64,000 nt of DNA from CAJQGY01 sp964523375 (GTDB lineage Bacteria > Pseudomonadota > Gammaproteobacteria > Magnimaribacterales > D2472): positions 41,696-105,695 of the forward strand of contig CAZFYG010000003.1 in assembly GCA_964523375.1 (NCBI GenBank). Reading direction: 5' to 3'. Both the position numbers and the translations under genes were made by a program. This document shows positions 45,562 to 54,731 of the stretch, piece after piece; position 1 is the stretch's first letter; every line of letters begins with the position of its first letter. The notes beneath the pieces are model-generated. The model saw only the letters and a program-made list of their open reading frames with translations. It did not search any database and was not told where the DNA came from.

Positions 45562-47334
45562 ATGAAAAACAATAAACCTTTAATTTTAATAGTTGTTATT
45601 ACATGCGTTAATTTATTGTTGTGGACAACATCCATGAATAATAAAGAAGAATCTTTGATAGATGCCGAGTTTGAAAACTATTTAGCGGAATCATGGGAGC
45701 AAGGATTAGCTGATTCACCCATATATGCATCAATGCTTGGTGATAAAAGATTCAATACTGACATTGTTTCTAACTCTATTAGTGAAATTGAACAAAGAAA
45801 ACTAGAAACCATTGAATCATATAGTGAATTTAAAACATTCAATATCGAAGATTTATCTGAAGGGAATAAATTAAATTACATGATCTTAGATCAAGATTTT
45901 AGTCTTGCTGTTGAATCACATAAATATCCCGAACAGTATATGAATTTAAATCAAAGAGGTGGAATTCAGTCGTTCTATGAGACCGGATCTCGCATGGTCT
46001 TTAACTCATATCAAGACTACAAGGATTGGCTTACAAGATTAACTAAATACGTTACAAACATTAATAATGCTAATAATAACTACAGAGATGGTTTAGAGCT
46101 AGGATATACACAACCTAAACACATAACAACATATGTGCTTGAGCAAATCGAATCAATGATAGCGGCAGATGTTAATATAAATCCCTATTTAAAAGTTTTT
46201 AAAGAAGCATCCCTGGAAGTAGTTACCTCCCAGCAAAAGGATGAATTAATATTAAGCGCAAAGGAGTTAATTACAAATTCATTAAATCCAGCCTATTCTG
46301 AATTGGCAGAATTTTTAAGAAATGAATATATTCCAAATTCAAGAGACTCAATTGGTATTAAAGATGTTCCAAATGGAAGTGAATGGTATGAATATCTTGC
46401 AAGATACCATACAACCACAAATCTAACCCCTGATCAGATTCATGAAATTGGTCTAAATGAAATTAAGCGCATAAGAGCTGAAATGGAAGAAATTATCGCA
46501 TCAGTAAATTGGAATGGTGACTTTAACTCTTTCTTGAATTTTCTAAGAACAGATAAGCGCTTCTATTATGATAATGCAGATGATCTTTTTGATGCATATC
46601 TGATAATGTCAAAAAAAATTGATCCTCTCTTACCCAAACTTTTTAAAGATTTTCAAAAAGCTCCGTATGGTGTGACAGAGATACCAATGGAATCAGCTCC
46701 ATATACGACTACTGCTTATTACAATCCTCCTAGTAAAGGTAGGCCTGGTTATTACTATGTTAATTTGTATAAACCTGAATCAAGACCTACATATGAGATA
46801 CCTGTTCTAAGTGTTCATGAAGCTGTCCCAGGTCATCACTTTCAAATCTCTATAGCTCAAGAAATGGAAAATGTTCCTGAATTTAGAAAGCACCAGTCTT
46901 TTACATCCTTTGTTGAGGGTTGGGCTTTATACAGTGAAGAGCTTGGACAATACATGGGGCTTTATGATGATCCGTACGATAAGTTTGGACAGCTGACCTA
47001 TGATATGTGGAGAGCGATTAGATTAGTAGTTGATACAGGTATGCACTATAAGGATTGGACGCGTGATGATGCCATTAACTTGTTTGTAAATAATACTGCT
47101 AAATCTATTTTAGATATAGAAAATGAAGTTGATAGATACATAGCTTGGCCTGGGCAAGCTCTAGCATACAAGATCGGTCAATTAAAAATTCTTGAACTAA
47201 GAACAAAAGCTGAAATTGAATTAGGCGAAAGCTATGATATTAAAGACTTTCATTATGAAGTTTTAAAAAGAGGTTCTGTACCTCTTTCTGTTTTAGAAAC
47301 TTATATAAATGAATGGATAGAGTCTGAGAAGTAG
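45562..47334 (+). CDS. DUF885 family peptidase-like protein
   Basis: The protein (590 residues) has an N-terminal hydrophobic segment (about 5-20) and belongs to DUF885, helical proteins related to zinc peptidases. The active-site-like motif HEAVPGHH is at residues 419-426, with EGWALYSEE following near 455. It is probably exported or membrane-anchored; substrate unknown. GGAGA at 45551-45555 suits the ATG at 45562 and is too close to the ATG at 45556. The stop is directly next to the stop of the DUF2256 gene on the opposite strand. Confidence 0.88.
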   Translation: MKNNKPLILIVVITCVNLLLWTTSMNNKEESLIDAEFENYLAESWEQGLADSPIYASMLGDKRFNTDIVSNSISEIEQRKLETIESYSEFKTFNIEDLSEGNKLNYMILDQDFSLAVESHKYPEQYMNLNQRGGIQSFYETGSRMVFNSYQDYKDWLTRLTKYVTNINNANNNYRDGLELGYTQPKHITTYVLEQIESMIAADVNINPYLKVFKEASLEVVTSQQKDELILSAKELITNSLNPAYSELAEFLRNEYIPNSRDSIGIKDVPNGSEWYEYLARYHTTTNLTPDQIHEIGLNEIKRIRAEMEEIIASVNWNGDFNSFLNFLRTDKRFYYDNADDLFDAYLIMSKKIDPLLPKLFKDFQKAPYGVTEIPMESAPYTTTAYYNPPSKGRPGYYYVNLYKPESRPTYEIPVLSVHEAVPGHHFQISIAQEMENVPEFRKHQSFTSFVEGWALYSEELGQYMGLYDDPYDKFGQLTYDMWRAIRLVVDTGMHYKDWTRDDAINLFVNNTAKSILDIENEVDRYIAWPGQALAYKIGQLKILELRTKAEIELGESYDIKDFHYEVLKRGSVPLSVLETYINEWIESEK

Positions 47335-47475
47335 TTATTTTTTTTGTTTGCATCTGTTGCTGCAATATATGACATGCTCCCAGTCTCTTTCCCATTTTTT
47401 TCTCCATACAAAATCTAGTTTGCAAACTGGGCATGTTTTCTTCGGTAAATTAGATTTCTTAATTGATTTTGCCAA
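47335..47475 (-). CDS. DUF2256 small zinc-ribbon-type protein
   Basis: This 46-residue protein is easily missed because it starts with TTG. It has the DUF2256 pattern: KTCPVCKLDFVWRKKWERDW followed by a C-terminal YCSNRC, giving four cysteines that could bind zinc. GGAAG stands 6 bases before the TTG at 47475, supporting that start. It overlaps the end of the DUF1285 gene by 17 bases and abuts the convergent DUF885 stop with no space. The function is unknown. Confidence 0.85.
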   Translation of the reverse strand: MAKSIKKSNLPKKTCPVCKLDFVWRKKWERDWEHVIYCSNRCKQKK

Positions 47476-48001
47476 CTGGGACTTCCGTTTTAAATGAATT
47501 TATATATAAAGTATTATTTTTAGTAAAGCCCTCTTCTGTAGCAAAATTTAAAAATCGATAATACACATTTCTAGCAAGAAAACCCTCTATTTTTTTTGGT
47601 CTTACATTTACTATAGGTAGAAATACTCCATTTACTTGTTTGAGGTAAACGGGGTGACTGAAATCCAATTTAAAGGAATAATTAAAATTTGAGTGGAATG
47701 TTATATTTTTATTAGTGTCTATATCAAAATCTATAATCATATAAGGAGCTATTTCTACATTAACTGGTACCTTTTCTGAAGGAGTGACAAGAAAATAATC
47801 ACCATCATCATTTCTTAAAACTTTTGAAAATAACTTTACAATTTTTCTATTTTTAATAAGAGATCCATTATAAAACCAATCACCATTCCTATCTATTCTG
47901 ATCTCTTGACCTTCACATAAATCAGGATTCCAAGAGTCAACTGGAGGAAAAATATCATCACTAAATTTTTTAATTTTATCTGTTAAATTTGAGATATTCA
48001 T
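47459..48001 (-). CDS. DUF1285 family protein
   Basis: The 180-residue protein matches DUF1285, conserved in alpha- and gammaproteobacteria. Landmarks are PVDSWNPDLCEGQEIRI, NGDWFYNGSLIKN, KLFSKVLRNDDGDYFLVTP and VPVNVEIAPYMIIDFD. No signal peptide or membrane helix is visible. It overlaps the LysE-type gene by 26 bases and the DUF2256 gene by 17, so it lies in the long minus-strand unit. Biochemical role unknown. Confidence 0.9.
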   Translation of the reverse strand: MNISNLTDKIKKFSDDIFPPVDSWNPDLCEGQEIRIDRNGDWFYNGSLIKNRKIVKLFSKVLRNDDGDYFLVTPSEKVPVNVEIAPYMIIDFDIDTNKNITFHSNFNYSFKLDFSHPVYLKQVNGVFLPIVNVRPKKIEGFLARNVYYRFLNFATEEGFTKNNTLYINSFKTEVPVGKIN

Positions 48002-48587
48002 ATGTGGAAGTAAAAATTATAAAAAGGCCTATAAAACATAAAATTATTGAAAACAAAGATTTTATATAAATGTTGTTATAAATATTTACGTATTGAAATC
48101 TTTTTGACGTTAATAATATGCTTAAGAAAGAGAACCATAGGGTGGTAGATGCAGCAAAATAAAGTGGATAAATATAAAAATATATTCCATTAAGACTTTT
48201 AGATAATATTGAAAATAGACTAACAAAAAAAATAAAAGCTTTTATGTTAAATAGGTTTGTAATAAACCCTACTACAAAATTATTTTTTGAATTTTGACTA
48301 GATGATATTTTGTTATCATTAGAAATATACATTGAAGCTCCTATATAAAATATATAAGAACCTCCTATCATGCTAATAAGAACTTTCAGTGCAGGGTAAT
48401 TTAGTATAATTAGAGAGATACCGCTAGCAGCCAGAATGCAGTGTATTAAAATTCCTAATCCTATGCCGATGGCTGTAAATATACCCGCCCTCCTTCCAAA
48501 GGCAGAGCATTGTTTAATAATGATAGCCGTATCAGGGCCTGGGCTTGTTAAGGCAATAATGTAAGCAACTGTAGAAGACAGAAACAT
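47976..48587 (-). CDS. LysE/RhtB family exporter
   Basis: The 203-residue protein has about six hydrophobic segments and the family start: ALTSPGPDTAIIIKQ near residues 12-26, then GRRAGIFTAIGIGLG. Such proteins export amino acids or their derivatives. It starts one base inside the murB stop and overlaps DUF1285 by 26 bases, a long overlap that suggests coupled translation. The exported compound is unknown. Confidence 0.88.
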   Translation of the reverse strand: MFLSSTVAYIIALTSPGPDTAIIIKQCSAFGRRAGIFTAIGIGLGILIHCILAASGISLIILNYPALKVLISMIGGSYIFYIGASMYISNDNKISSSQNSKNNFVVGFITNLFNIKAFIFFVSLFSILSKSLNGIYFYIYPLYFAASTTLWFSFLSILLTSKRFQYVNIYNNIYIKSLFSIILCFIGLFIIFTSTYEYLKFNR

Positions 48588-49582
48588 TAAAGAATAACTC
48601 TTGGTTCTATCTCTAAATTGATATTAAAGTAATATTTAACCTTTGATTGAATGGCTTTAGCAAAGTTGATGACATCTTGTTGCGACGCAATTCCGTTAGT
48701 TGTTAGAACTAAATTGTGTTTTTTTGATATAGAAACATTATGTGCTTCTGGTAGCTCATTTTTAATAAGTTGAATTAATTTAGCAGCACCAACTTTAACA
48801 AGGTTATTTTCAAGCTCCCAGATGATTAATTCATTTAAATCAAAATGATCTGTTTTAATTGAATTGATATCTATAATTGGATTTTTAAAAAAACTACCGG
48901 CATTTGGTTCAATCAATGGATTGGGTAATGCGGCCTCTCTAATTTCTGTAATAAGTTTGGATATGATCTGTGGGTTAAGAAATTTTTTATCAAGAGAAAT
49001 GTCATTAATTTTTTTGTGTAGGGATCCATATGAAAGGCAGAGTTTTTTTTCGAGATTTGATTTAAATTCAATATGGGTAATGATCATATTTGAGCCCTTA
49101 AAGAGAGAGTCTCTATAACCAAACTTGCATTCACTTGAGCTAAACGAGTTAAAACTTCCATCCATTAAGTCAAAAAAATAAACTCTATGAATTAAAGGTT
49201 CAACATCTACACCATAAGCTCCAATATTTTGAATTGGAGAAGCACCGACTGAGCCAGGTATTAGCGAAAGGTTTTCGAAGCCATAGATATTATTATTTAC
49301 TGCATACTGAACTAAATCATTCCAATTTACAGATGAGCCTACTCTGATCAAATCATTGTTTTTTTCAATTGATTTAAAGTTTAAAGAAATCACTAATCCA
49401 CTATATCTATCTGGTGGGACCAGATTAGTGCCCTCGCCAAGAATAAAATATTTAATTTTTTTAGATTTAATGAAATCAAATAGGTGTGGAAGCTCGTCCA
49501 GCTTATTAATACAAACACCATAATCTGAAACAGAGTTTATTTTTAAAGAGTTATGAATTTTATAATTCTCTTCAAGATTCAT
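48587..49582 (-). CDS. murB: UDP-N-acetylenolpyruvoylglucosamine reductase
   Basis: MurB reduces the enolpyruvyl ether to give UDP-MurNAc for peptidoglycan. The 331-residue protein is the E. coli-like type I, with GEGTNLVPPD, GSVGASPIQNIGAYGVDV, the SSECKFGYRDSLFK segment and the catalytic serine region NAGSFFKNP; it ends in EPRVIL. It overlaps kdsB by 11 bases. The order kdsB-murB matches Pseudomonas. Confidence 0.96.
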   Translation of the reverse strand: MNLEENYKIHNSLKINSVSDYGVCINKLDELPHLFDFIKSKKIKYFILGEGTNLVPPDRYSGLVISLNFKSIEKNNDLIRVGSSVNWNDLVQYAVNNNIYGFENLSLIPGSVGASPIQNIGAYGVDVEPLIHRVYFFDLMDGSFNSFSSSECKFGYRDSLFKGSNMIITHIEFKSNLEKKLCLSYGSLHKKINDISLDKKFLNPQIISKLITEIREAALPNPLIEPNAGSFFKNPIIDINSIKTDHFDLNELIIWELENNLVKVGAAKLIQLIKNELPEAHNVSISKKHNLVLTTNGIASQQDVINFAKAIQSKVKYYFNINLEIEPRVIL

Positions 49583-50297
49583 TATTAATATATTTTATAG
49601 CAGTTTTCACATCGTCTTCAGTATCAATGCCTGGTGGAATATTGATATTAAATTTTGAAATTTTAATTTTATATCCATTGTCAAGAAATCTAAGCTGCTC
49701 TAACTTTCTTTCAATTTCATTTAGAGTGGGTTTAAGGGATACAAGTTTTTGGAGAGTAGCCATGGAGTATCCATATATACCAATATGTTGGTAGTATGAT
49801 GCGCCATCAACATATTCTATGTTTCTTACAAAATCTTTAGCAAATGATTGATCGTCAATAATTGCTTTAACGCAGTTGGGATTATCTATAATTTCTCTAT
49901 TAACTATTTTATGTGCAGCTGTAACAATATTGGAAGTATTCATCTTAAAACTATCAATTAGTTCTTTAACCACCTCTTTAGGCATAAATGGCTCATCTCC
50001 CTGTAAATTTATTATCAAAGTATCTTTGTCTAGGTTTAGCTTTTTAGCTGCTTCAAAAACTCTGTCAGTTCCGGATATATGATCTTTATCTGTAATAATT
50101 ACATTAGAAGTTAAGGATTGAATATGATTCTTAATAATATCTGAGTCAGTTGCTACAAAGACATTAGGAGTGCATAAAAGAGCATTCTCGTAGACTCTAT
50201 GTATTAATGATTTGCCTGAGATGTCAACTAAGGGTTTATTTTTAAGCCTTGTTGAACCAATTCTTGATGGAATGATAATAACTGTATTTAAAGACAT
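49572..50297 (-). CDS. kdsB: 3-deoxy-manno-octulosonate cytidylyltransferase
   Basis: KdsB activates KDO as CMP-KDO for lipopolysaccharide. The 241-residue protein has the N-terminal IPSRIGSTRLKNKPL, the metal and base binding NLQGDEPFMP and the late PGIDTEDDV, all typical. It lies 6 bases after the msbA-lpxK fusion and overlaps murB by 11. In E. coli ycaR lies between lpxK and kdsB; no such gene is present here. Confidence 0.97.
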   Translation of the reverse strand: MSLNTVIIIPSRIGSTRLKNKPLVDISGKSLIHRVYENALLCTPNVFVATDSDIIKNHIQSLTSNVIITDKDHISGTDRVFEAAKKLNLDKDTLIINLQGDEPFMPKEVVKELIDSFKMNTSNIVTAAHKIVNREIIDNPNCVKAIIDDQSFAKDFVRNIEYVDGASYYQHIGIYGYSMATLQKLVSLKPTLNEIERKLEQLRFLDNGYKIKISKFNINIPPGIDTEDDVKTAIKYINNES

Positions 50298-50303
50298 TTT
50301 TAG

Positions 50304-53063
50304 TTAGGTTATTTTTTTAAGCCTATTATCCAATTCATTAATAAATTGGTTGGATAGATCTGCCTCGACTGCCAGATACCATATTTTATTATTATTAAAA
50401 TGCTTACATTTAGATGCATCTTTTTCAGTCATTAAAATTGGATGATGATCTAAAAAATGCAAATCAGTTGTGATGTATTTATGGTGATCTGGGAATGGGT
50501 GCTTTATATGGTCAAAACCAAGCCTGCTTAATGTATCAAAAAATCTTCCAGGGTTTCCAAGTCCTGCCACAGCATGAACTTCTTTATGCATAGGCCATTG
50601 ATCAACGGGATACGATTTACCACTATTTAAATGGACAAATTTAGATGGGCTGATATTCATAAGAATTTCTTCGCCCTCAGTGGGCCCACTGTTATTAATA
50701 ACAAAATCTGCATCTTTTAATCTTTTTTTTGATTCCCTTAGGGGGCCAGCAGGGAAAACTAAATTGTTACCAAACCTTCTTTTTCCATCAATAACAATTA
50801 TTTCTATATCTCGCTTTAAATTGTAATGTTGAAGACCATCATCCGTTATAACAACATCACAATCATGATTTGAAACAAGAGTCTCAACAGCCCTGACCCT
50901 ATCTCTGTCTAGGTAAAAAGGGAGTCCTAATTTTGATAAAATTTGTGCCTCATCTCCAGTCGCTTTAACTGAAGAATCTGATTCAACTTTCATTGTTTTT
51001 TTATAGTTACCGCCATAACCCCTGCTAACCAACCCTGGCTTGTAACCTAAATCTTTCAAACTTGATGCAATATATTTTACGAGCGGGGTTTTACCTGTGC
51101 CACCGATTGTTAGGTTACCAACAATTACAACTGGGACATTCTTATTTAAAGTTGGTAAATTTTTAAGATACTTTCTTCTTCTTCTATTTGTTAAGAACTG
51201 TATAGCAAGAGAAAACGGATATAACAGATAGAGCCATAGGCTTTTCTTGTACCAACTATCAACAACAAAGCTAGATGATTCTTGATTGTTATATTCAGGT
51301 ACAAAGAGCTGTTTAGATTTTGACTGGATAGGAGTTTTATTACCATCATCCTCAAATTTATTTTTATACAAAGATTTATAAAGGCCATCAAGCGCAATAA
51401 GCTCATCATGGGTACCTGTTTCAGAAATCATGCCTTCATCTAAAACGATAATTTTAGATGCATTTTCAATTGTCGATAACCTATGGGCAATAACTATCGT
51501 AGTTCTATTAGTGATTAATTTTTCAAGAGCTTCTTGGACAACTAACTCAGACTCGCTATCTAATGCAGAAGTGGCTTCATCTAATATAATGATAGGTGAG
51601 TCTTTATAGAATGCTCTAGCAATGGCAAGTCTTTGTCTCTGACCTCCAGATAATAGAACGCCATCATCGCCAATTTCAGACTCAAAATTTTCAGGAAGGT
51701 TATTTATAAACTCAGAGCATCCGGCAAGTTTTGCAGAAGCTATAAGCTTATCGTTATCAATTACACCATCACCATAAGCTATATTTTTTGCAATCGTATC
51801 ATTGAAAAGTGTAGGCGACTGATTGACTATAGAGATAGAATCTCTCAAATGAGTTAGTGAGTAATCCTTTATAGAGACGCCATCGATTTTAATTTCACCT
51901 GATGAGTTTTCATAGAAACGAGGTATCAAATTAGCAATAGTTGACTTACCAGAACCAGATCTTCCAACTATAGCAACGGTATCATGCTTATTAATATGAA
52001 AACTTATATTTGAAAGAATTTGCCCACCAGTTTCATAGGAAAATGAGACATCATTAAAGTCTATAACTCCATCTAATTTACTATCCACATCGCCGGAATT
52101 ATTTTCATTTGCCTCATCCAATTGATCAAATATCTCATTAGCAGCAGCAAGGCCTTTTTGAACAATAATATTTATATTTGATAATTGCCTGACTGGTTTT
52201 GCCATTAAACCAGCAGCAGTGAAAAATGCTACAAATGTCTCTGCATCTAAACTGATTCCAAGCTGCGAGCCAAGAGCAAAATATGCAACAAGAGAAAGAG
52301 ATACAGAAACTAAAATTTGAATAATAGGAGTTGCTAAATTACCTGTAGCCTCCAGTTTAAGGTTTTGATTTTTATTGGATGAATTGGCTTCTAGAAACCT
52401 TTCATTTTCATAATCTTGAGCATTAAATGATTTAATTTCTAAATGGCCATCAACAGCTTCAGAGGCAATGTGAGTAACGTCACCCATAGCGGTTTGTATT
52501 TTTTTTGCTAATTTTTTAAGTCGCTTACCTGCTATGTATACGATAAGAGCAATTAAAGGAATAGTTACTATTAACAACAAGGTTAACTTGAAATTAAGAT
52601 AGGACATATAAATAAATAAACCAACAAGAAGAAAGCCCTCTCTAACAAATGTTTTAACAGCACTAGAGGCAGCTGCTGAGACTTGTGTGGTTGTAAATGT
52701 AATCCTATTTATTAATTGTCCTGACTGATTTGAATCAAAGTAGGATTTTGGTAAGTCATGCAATTTTTGAAATAGCTCAGCCCTTAGATCATGAACAATA
52801 CCAAAGCCCACTCTGGACATGAAATAGTTACCAATGAAGAATCCGAGACCCCTTCCAAATGCAATTCCAATTAGAGATAAGGCTAAAAGAGTATGGAGAC
52901 CAGATTCTTCCGCATTTATAAAGCTAATAATTCTTCTAATCCATTCAACAGCGGCAATATCTGCAAATGCAAAAACAATAAATCCTAATACACTTATTAA
53001 GAACGACCACTTGTATCTAAATGTGTAAGAAAGCAGTCTTCTGAAGCTATTTTTCTTTTTCAT
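50304..53063 (-). CDS. MsbA-LpxK fusion: lipid A flippase joined to tetraacyldisaccharide 4'-kinase
   Basis: The 919-residue frame joins two lipid A enzymes. Residues 1-572 are an MsbA-type ABC exporter half: six transmembrane helices, Walker A GRSGSGKST near 370, LSGGQRQRLAIARA near 471 and LDEATSALD. After a linker (573-600) rich in Ser, Gln and Asn, residues 600-919 are LpxK, with WYKKSLWLYLLYPFS from 604 and P-loop GNLTIGGTGKTPL near 655. MsbA flips lipid A across the inner membrane and LpxK adds its 4'-phosphate. The genes are usually separate neighbours (msbA-lpxK). No in-frame ATG, GTG or TTG occurs in the linker, so a single polypeptide is made unless cleaved. Both parts look intact. 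Confidence 0.93.
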   Translation of the reverse strand: MKKKNSFRRLLSYTFRYKWSFLISVLGFIVFAFADIAAVEWIRRIISFINAEESGLHTLLALSLIGIAFGRGLGFFIGNYFMSRVGFGIVHDLRAELFQKLHDLPKSYFDSNQSGQLINRITFTTTQVSAAASSAVKTFVREGFLLVGLFIYMSYLNFKLTLLLIVTIPLIALIVYIAGKRLKKLAKKIQTAMGDVTHIASEAVDGHLEIKSFNAQDYENERFLEANSSNKNQNLKLEATGNLATPIIQILVSVSLSLVAYFALGSQLGISLDAETFVAFFTAAGLMAKPVRQLSNINIIVQKGLAAANEIFDQLDEANENNSGDVDSKLDGVIDFNDVSFSYETGGQILSNISFHINKHDTVAIVGRSGSGKSTIANLIPRFYENSSGEIKIDGVSIKDYSLTHLRDSISIVNQSPTLFNDTIAKNIAYGDGVIDNDKLIASAKLAGCSEFINNLPENFESEIGDDGVLLSGGQRQRLAIARAFYKDSPIIILDEATSALDSESELVVQEALEKLITNRTTIVIAHRLSTIENASKIIVLDEGMISETGTHDELIALDGLYKSLYKNKFEDDGNKTPIQSKSKQLFVPEYNNQESSSFVVDSWYKKSLWLYLLYPFSLAIQFLTNRRRRKYLKNLPTLNKNVPVVIVGNLTIGGTGKTPLVKYIASSLKDLGYKPGLVSRGYGGNYKKTMKVESDSSVKATGDEAQILSKLGLPFYLDRDRVRAVETLVSNHDCDVVITDDGLQHYNLKRDIEIIVIDGKRRFGNNLVFPAGPLRESKKRLKDADFVINNSGPTEGEEILMNISPSKFVHLNSGKSYPVDQWPMHKEVHAVAGLGNPGRFFDTLSRLGFDHIKHPFPDHHKYITTDLHFLDHHPILMTEKDASKCKHFNNNKIWYLAVEADLSNQFINELDNRLKKIT

Positions 53064-53464
53064 AATCTTATTGTTCTAATCTGAACCTGTGAGTATCCAT
53101 TTTTATTCAATATATCCATCATTTCTACAACCCATTGATGATATGTATTCTCCTCAGCACTTAGTATTACTTTATCAAATGTGCTATCTAAACTAAATAC
53201 AAGCTCATTTATTAACTCCCTATCAGATATCGGCGCTGTTACTCCATTAATCAAAACTGTGCCATCAGACAGAATAGAAATCTCATTGCTCTCTTTGACC
53301 ACATTTGATGAAAATGATTCAGTTTTTGGGAGCTCTAATGAAAGGAACTGCGAATCTCCAACCTTGGAAGTAACTACAAAAAATATTACTAGAAGAAAAA
53401 CTATATCTATTAATGGGGTTATCTCTATGGAAAAATTAGAGTTATTTGTTTTTAAGAACTTCAT
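53060..53464 (-). CDS. exbD: ExbD/TolR family biopolymer transport protein
   Basis: The 134-residue protein has one N-terminal membrane helix (about 15-35, with IDIVFLLVIFFVV) that carries the proton-channel aspartate (ITPLIDIVFLL), and a periplasmic domain. With ExbB it uses the proton gradient to drive TonB. It overlaps the fusion gene by 4 bases and exbB by 1. The same gene position next to lpxK is found in Pseudomonas. Confidence 0.92.
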   Translation of the reverse strand: MKFLKTNNSNFSIEITPLIDIVFLLVIFFVVTSKVGDSQFLSLELPKTESFSSNVVKESNEISILSDGTVLINGVTAPISDRELINELVFSLDSTFDKVILSAEENTYHQWVVEMMDILNKNGYSQVQIRTIRL

Positions 53465-54063
53465 TATTTATTTATCACATCAATGAAATCAGATACTTCT
53501 GCTTGAAGGTTGATTAATAGATGTGAGATCTTTTGCTCAAAATACTTATGCATTACAAGACCTGGTACAGCTATAAAAAGACCAAAAGCTGTTGTTATGA
53601 GCGCCTGTGAGATTCCTTCAGCTAATACATCTGGATTTGCACCCGTTACTTCAGATAATCCAGTAAAGGCAGTAATCATACCTACCACTGTTCCCAAAAG
53701 CCCCAATAGAGGGCTAATTGTAGCCAGAGTTCCTAGCATTGTTAAATTTCTATCAAGGAGATGTTTAACCTCGGAGGCTTTCTCTTCTATCTTAGATTCG
53801 AGGTTTTCTCTTTGAAGATCTTTATATTTAATACAATTTATCAACAAATATCCCAAAGATGAAAGCTGTGAAATTTCTTCAGATTGTCTCTGATTTAAAA
53901 GGTTTTTATTATAAAGATTAATAATTTGATTTTTTAGACCATGAGGAGAAACAAGTCTCAGCTGAAGAAACCACAATCTTTCAATAGATATTGAAATAAT
54001 TAATACTGAGCAGGCTAAAAGTGGCCACATAAAGGCACCACCAGCAATAATAAATTCACTCAT
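53464..54063 (-). CDS. exbB: MotA/TolQ/ExbB family proton channel protein
   Basis: The 199-residue protein has three membrane helices (about 8-25, 108-130, 150-172) and the family segment TMLGTLATISPLLGLLGTVVGMI. With ExbD it forms the proton-driven motor. It overlaps lolD by 4 bases. TolQ or an export role cannot be ruled out from sequence; no tolA, tolB or tonB is in the window. Confidence 0.92.
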   Translation of the reverse strand: MSEFIIAGGAFMWPLLACSVLIISISIERLWFLQLRLVSPHGLKNQIINLYNKNLLNQRQSEEISQLSSLGYLLINCIKYKDLQRENLESKIEEKASEVKHLLDRNLTMLGTLATISPLLGLLGTVVGMITAFTGLSEVTGANPDVLAEGISQALITTAFGLFIAVPGLVMHKYFEQKISHLLINLQAEVSDFIDVINK

Positions 54064-54731
54064 AATTCAATTAGCCCTCTATTATCTAAATAATATTTTC
54101 TATCTAAAATATTTACAAAATCATTATCATGAGTAGCAACAATTAATGCAACATCATTATTATTTGAGAGCTCTAGAACTAGGTTCTGTATGTTCAGTGC
54201 ATTCTTTTTATCTAAATTTCCAGTTGGTTCGTCAAGAAATATATATTCTGGTTTATTAATCATAGCTCTAGCTACCGCAACCCTTTGCTTTTCTCCTCCC
54301 GAGAGCTTCCAAGGTAAGTGATTTAACCTTTCGCTTAATCCAATAGATTTAGCTAAATCCCGCACTTTAATATCTAAATTTTGTAAATCGCCTTTTAATT
54401 TAAGAGGTAGAGCAATATTTTCATAGACTGTTAGATCTTCCAATAAATGATGATGCTGATAAACAAAACCAAAGTTGTTTAACCTTATTTTTGATTTTTG
54501 ATTGGAAGTCAGATCATCCATAACCTCGTTGTTCAATTCAATTGAGCCCGATGACTGTTTATCTAATAGCGCAAGTAATTGAAGTAAGGTAGATTTACCA
54601 GATCCTGACTGACCTGATATAGCAACTGTATCACCTTTTTCCACTATTAAATTAAGGTTTTTTAGAACCTCAATTTCATACCCATCAATAGAATATGTTT
54701 TAGAAATATTTATAGCTTTTAAATTATTCAT
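54060..54731 (-). CDS. lolD: lipoprotein-releasing ABC transporter ATP-binding protein LolD
   Basis: LolD powers the release of outer-membrane lipoproteins from the inner membrane to LolA. The 223-residue protein has Walker A GQSGSGKST, the signature LSGGEKQRVAVARA and Walker B YIFLDEPTGNLD. I chose the ATG at 54731, overlapping lolC by 8 bases; a TTG at 54746 would add five residues. It directly follows its permease partner. Confidence 0.95.
   Translation of the reverse strand: MNNLKAINISKTYSIDGYEIEVLKNLNLIVEKGDTVAISGQSGSGKSTLLQLLALLDKQSSGSIELNNEVMDDLTSNQKSKIRLNNFGFVYQHHHLLEDLTVYENIALPLKLKGDLQNLDIKVRDLAKSIGLSERLNHLPWKLSGGEKQRVAVARAMINKPEYIFLDEPTGNLDKKNALNIQNLVLELSNNNDVALIVATHDNDFVNILDRKYYLDNRGLIEL

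Noticed and set aside
47240..47434. A 64-codon minus-strand frame next to the DUF885 stop.
   Set aside because: It is out of frame with the DUF2256 protein, which has the conserved cysteines and explains this segment better.
51191..51409. A separate small gene across the MsbA-LpxK junction, or a frameshift joining two genes.
   Set aside because: The alternative frame has no family match. The linker reads through cleanly with plausible composition and both domains stay in one frame, so I treat the fusion as real pending read checks.
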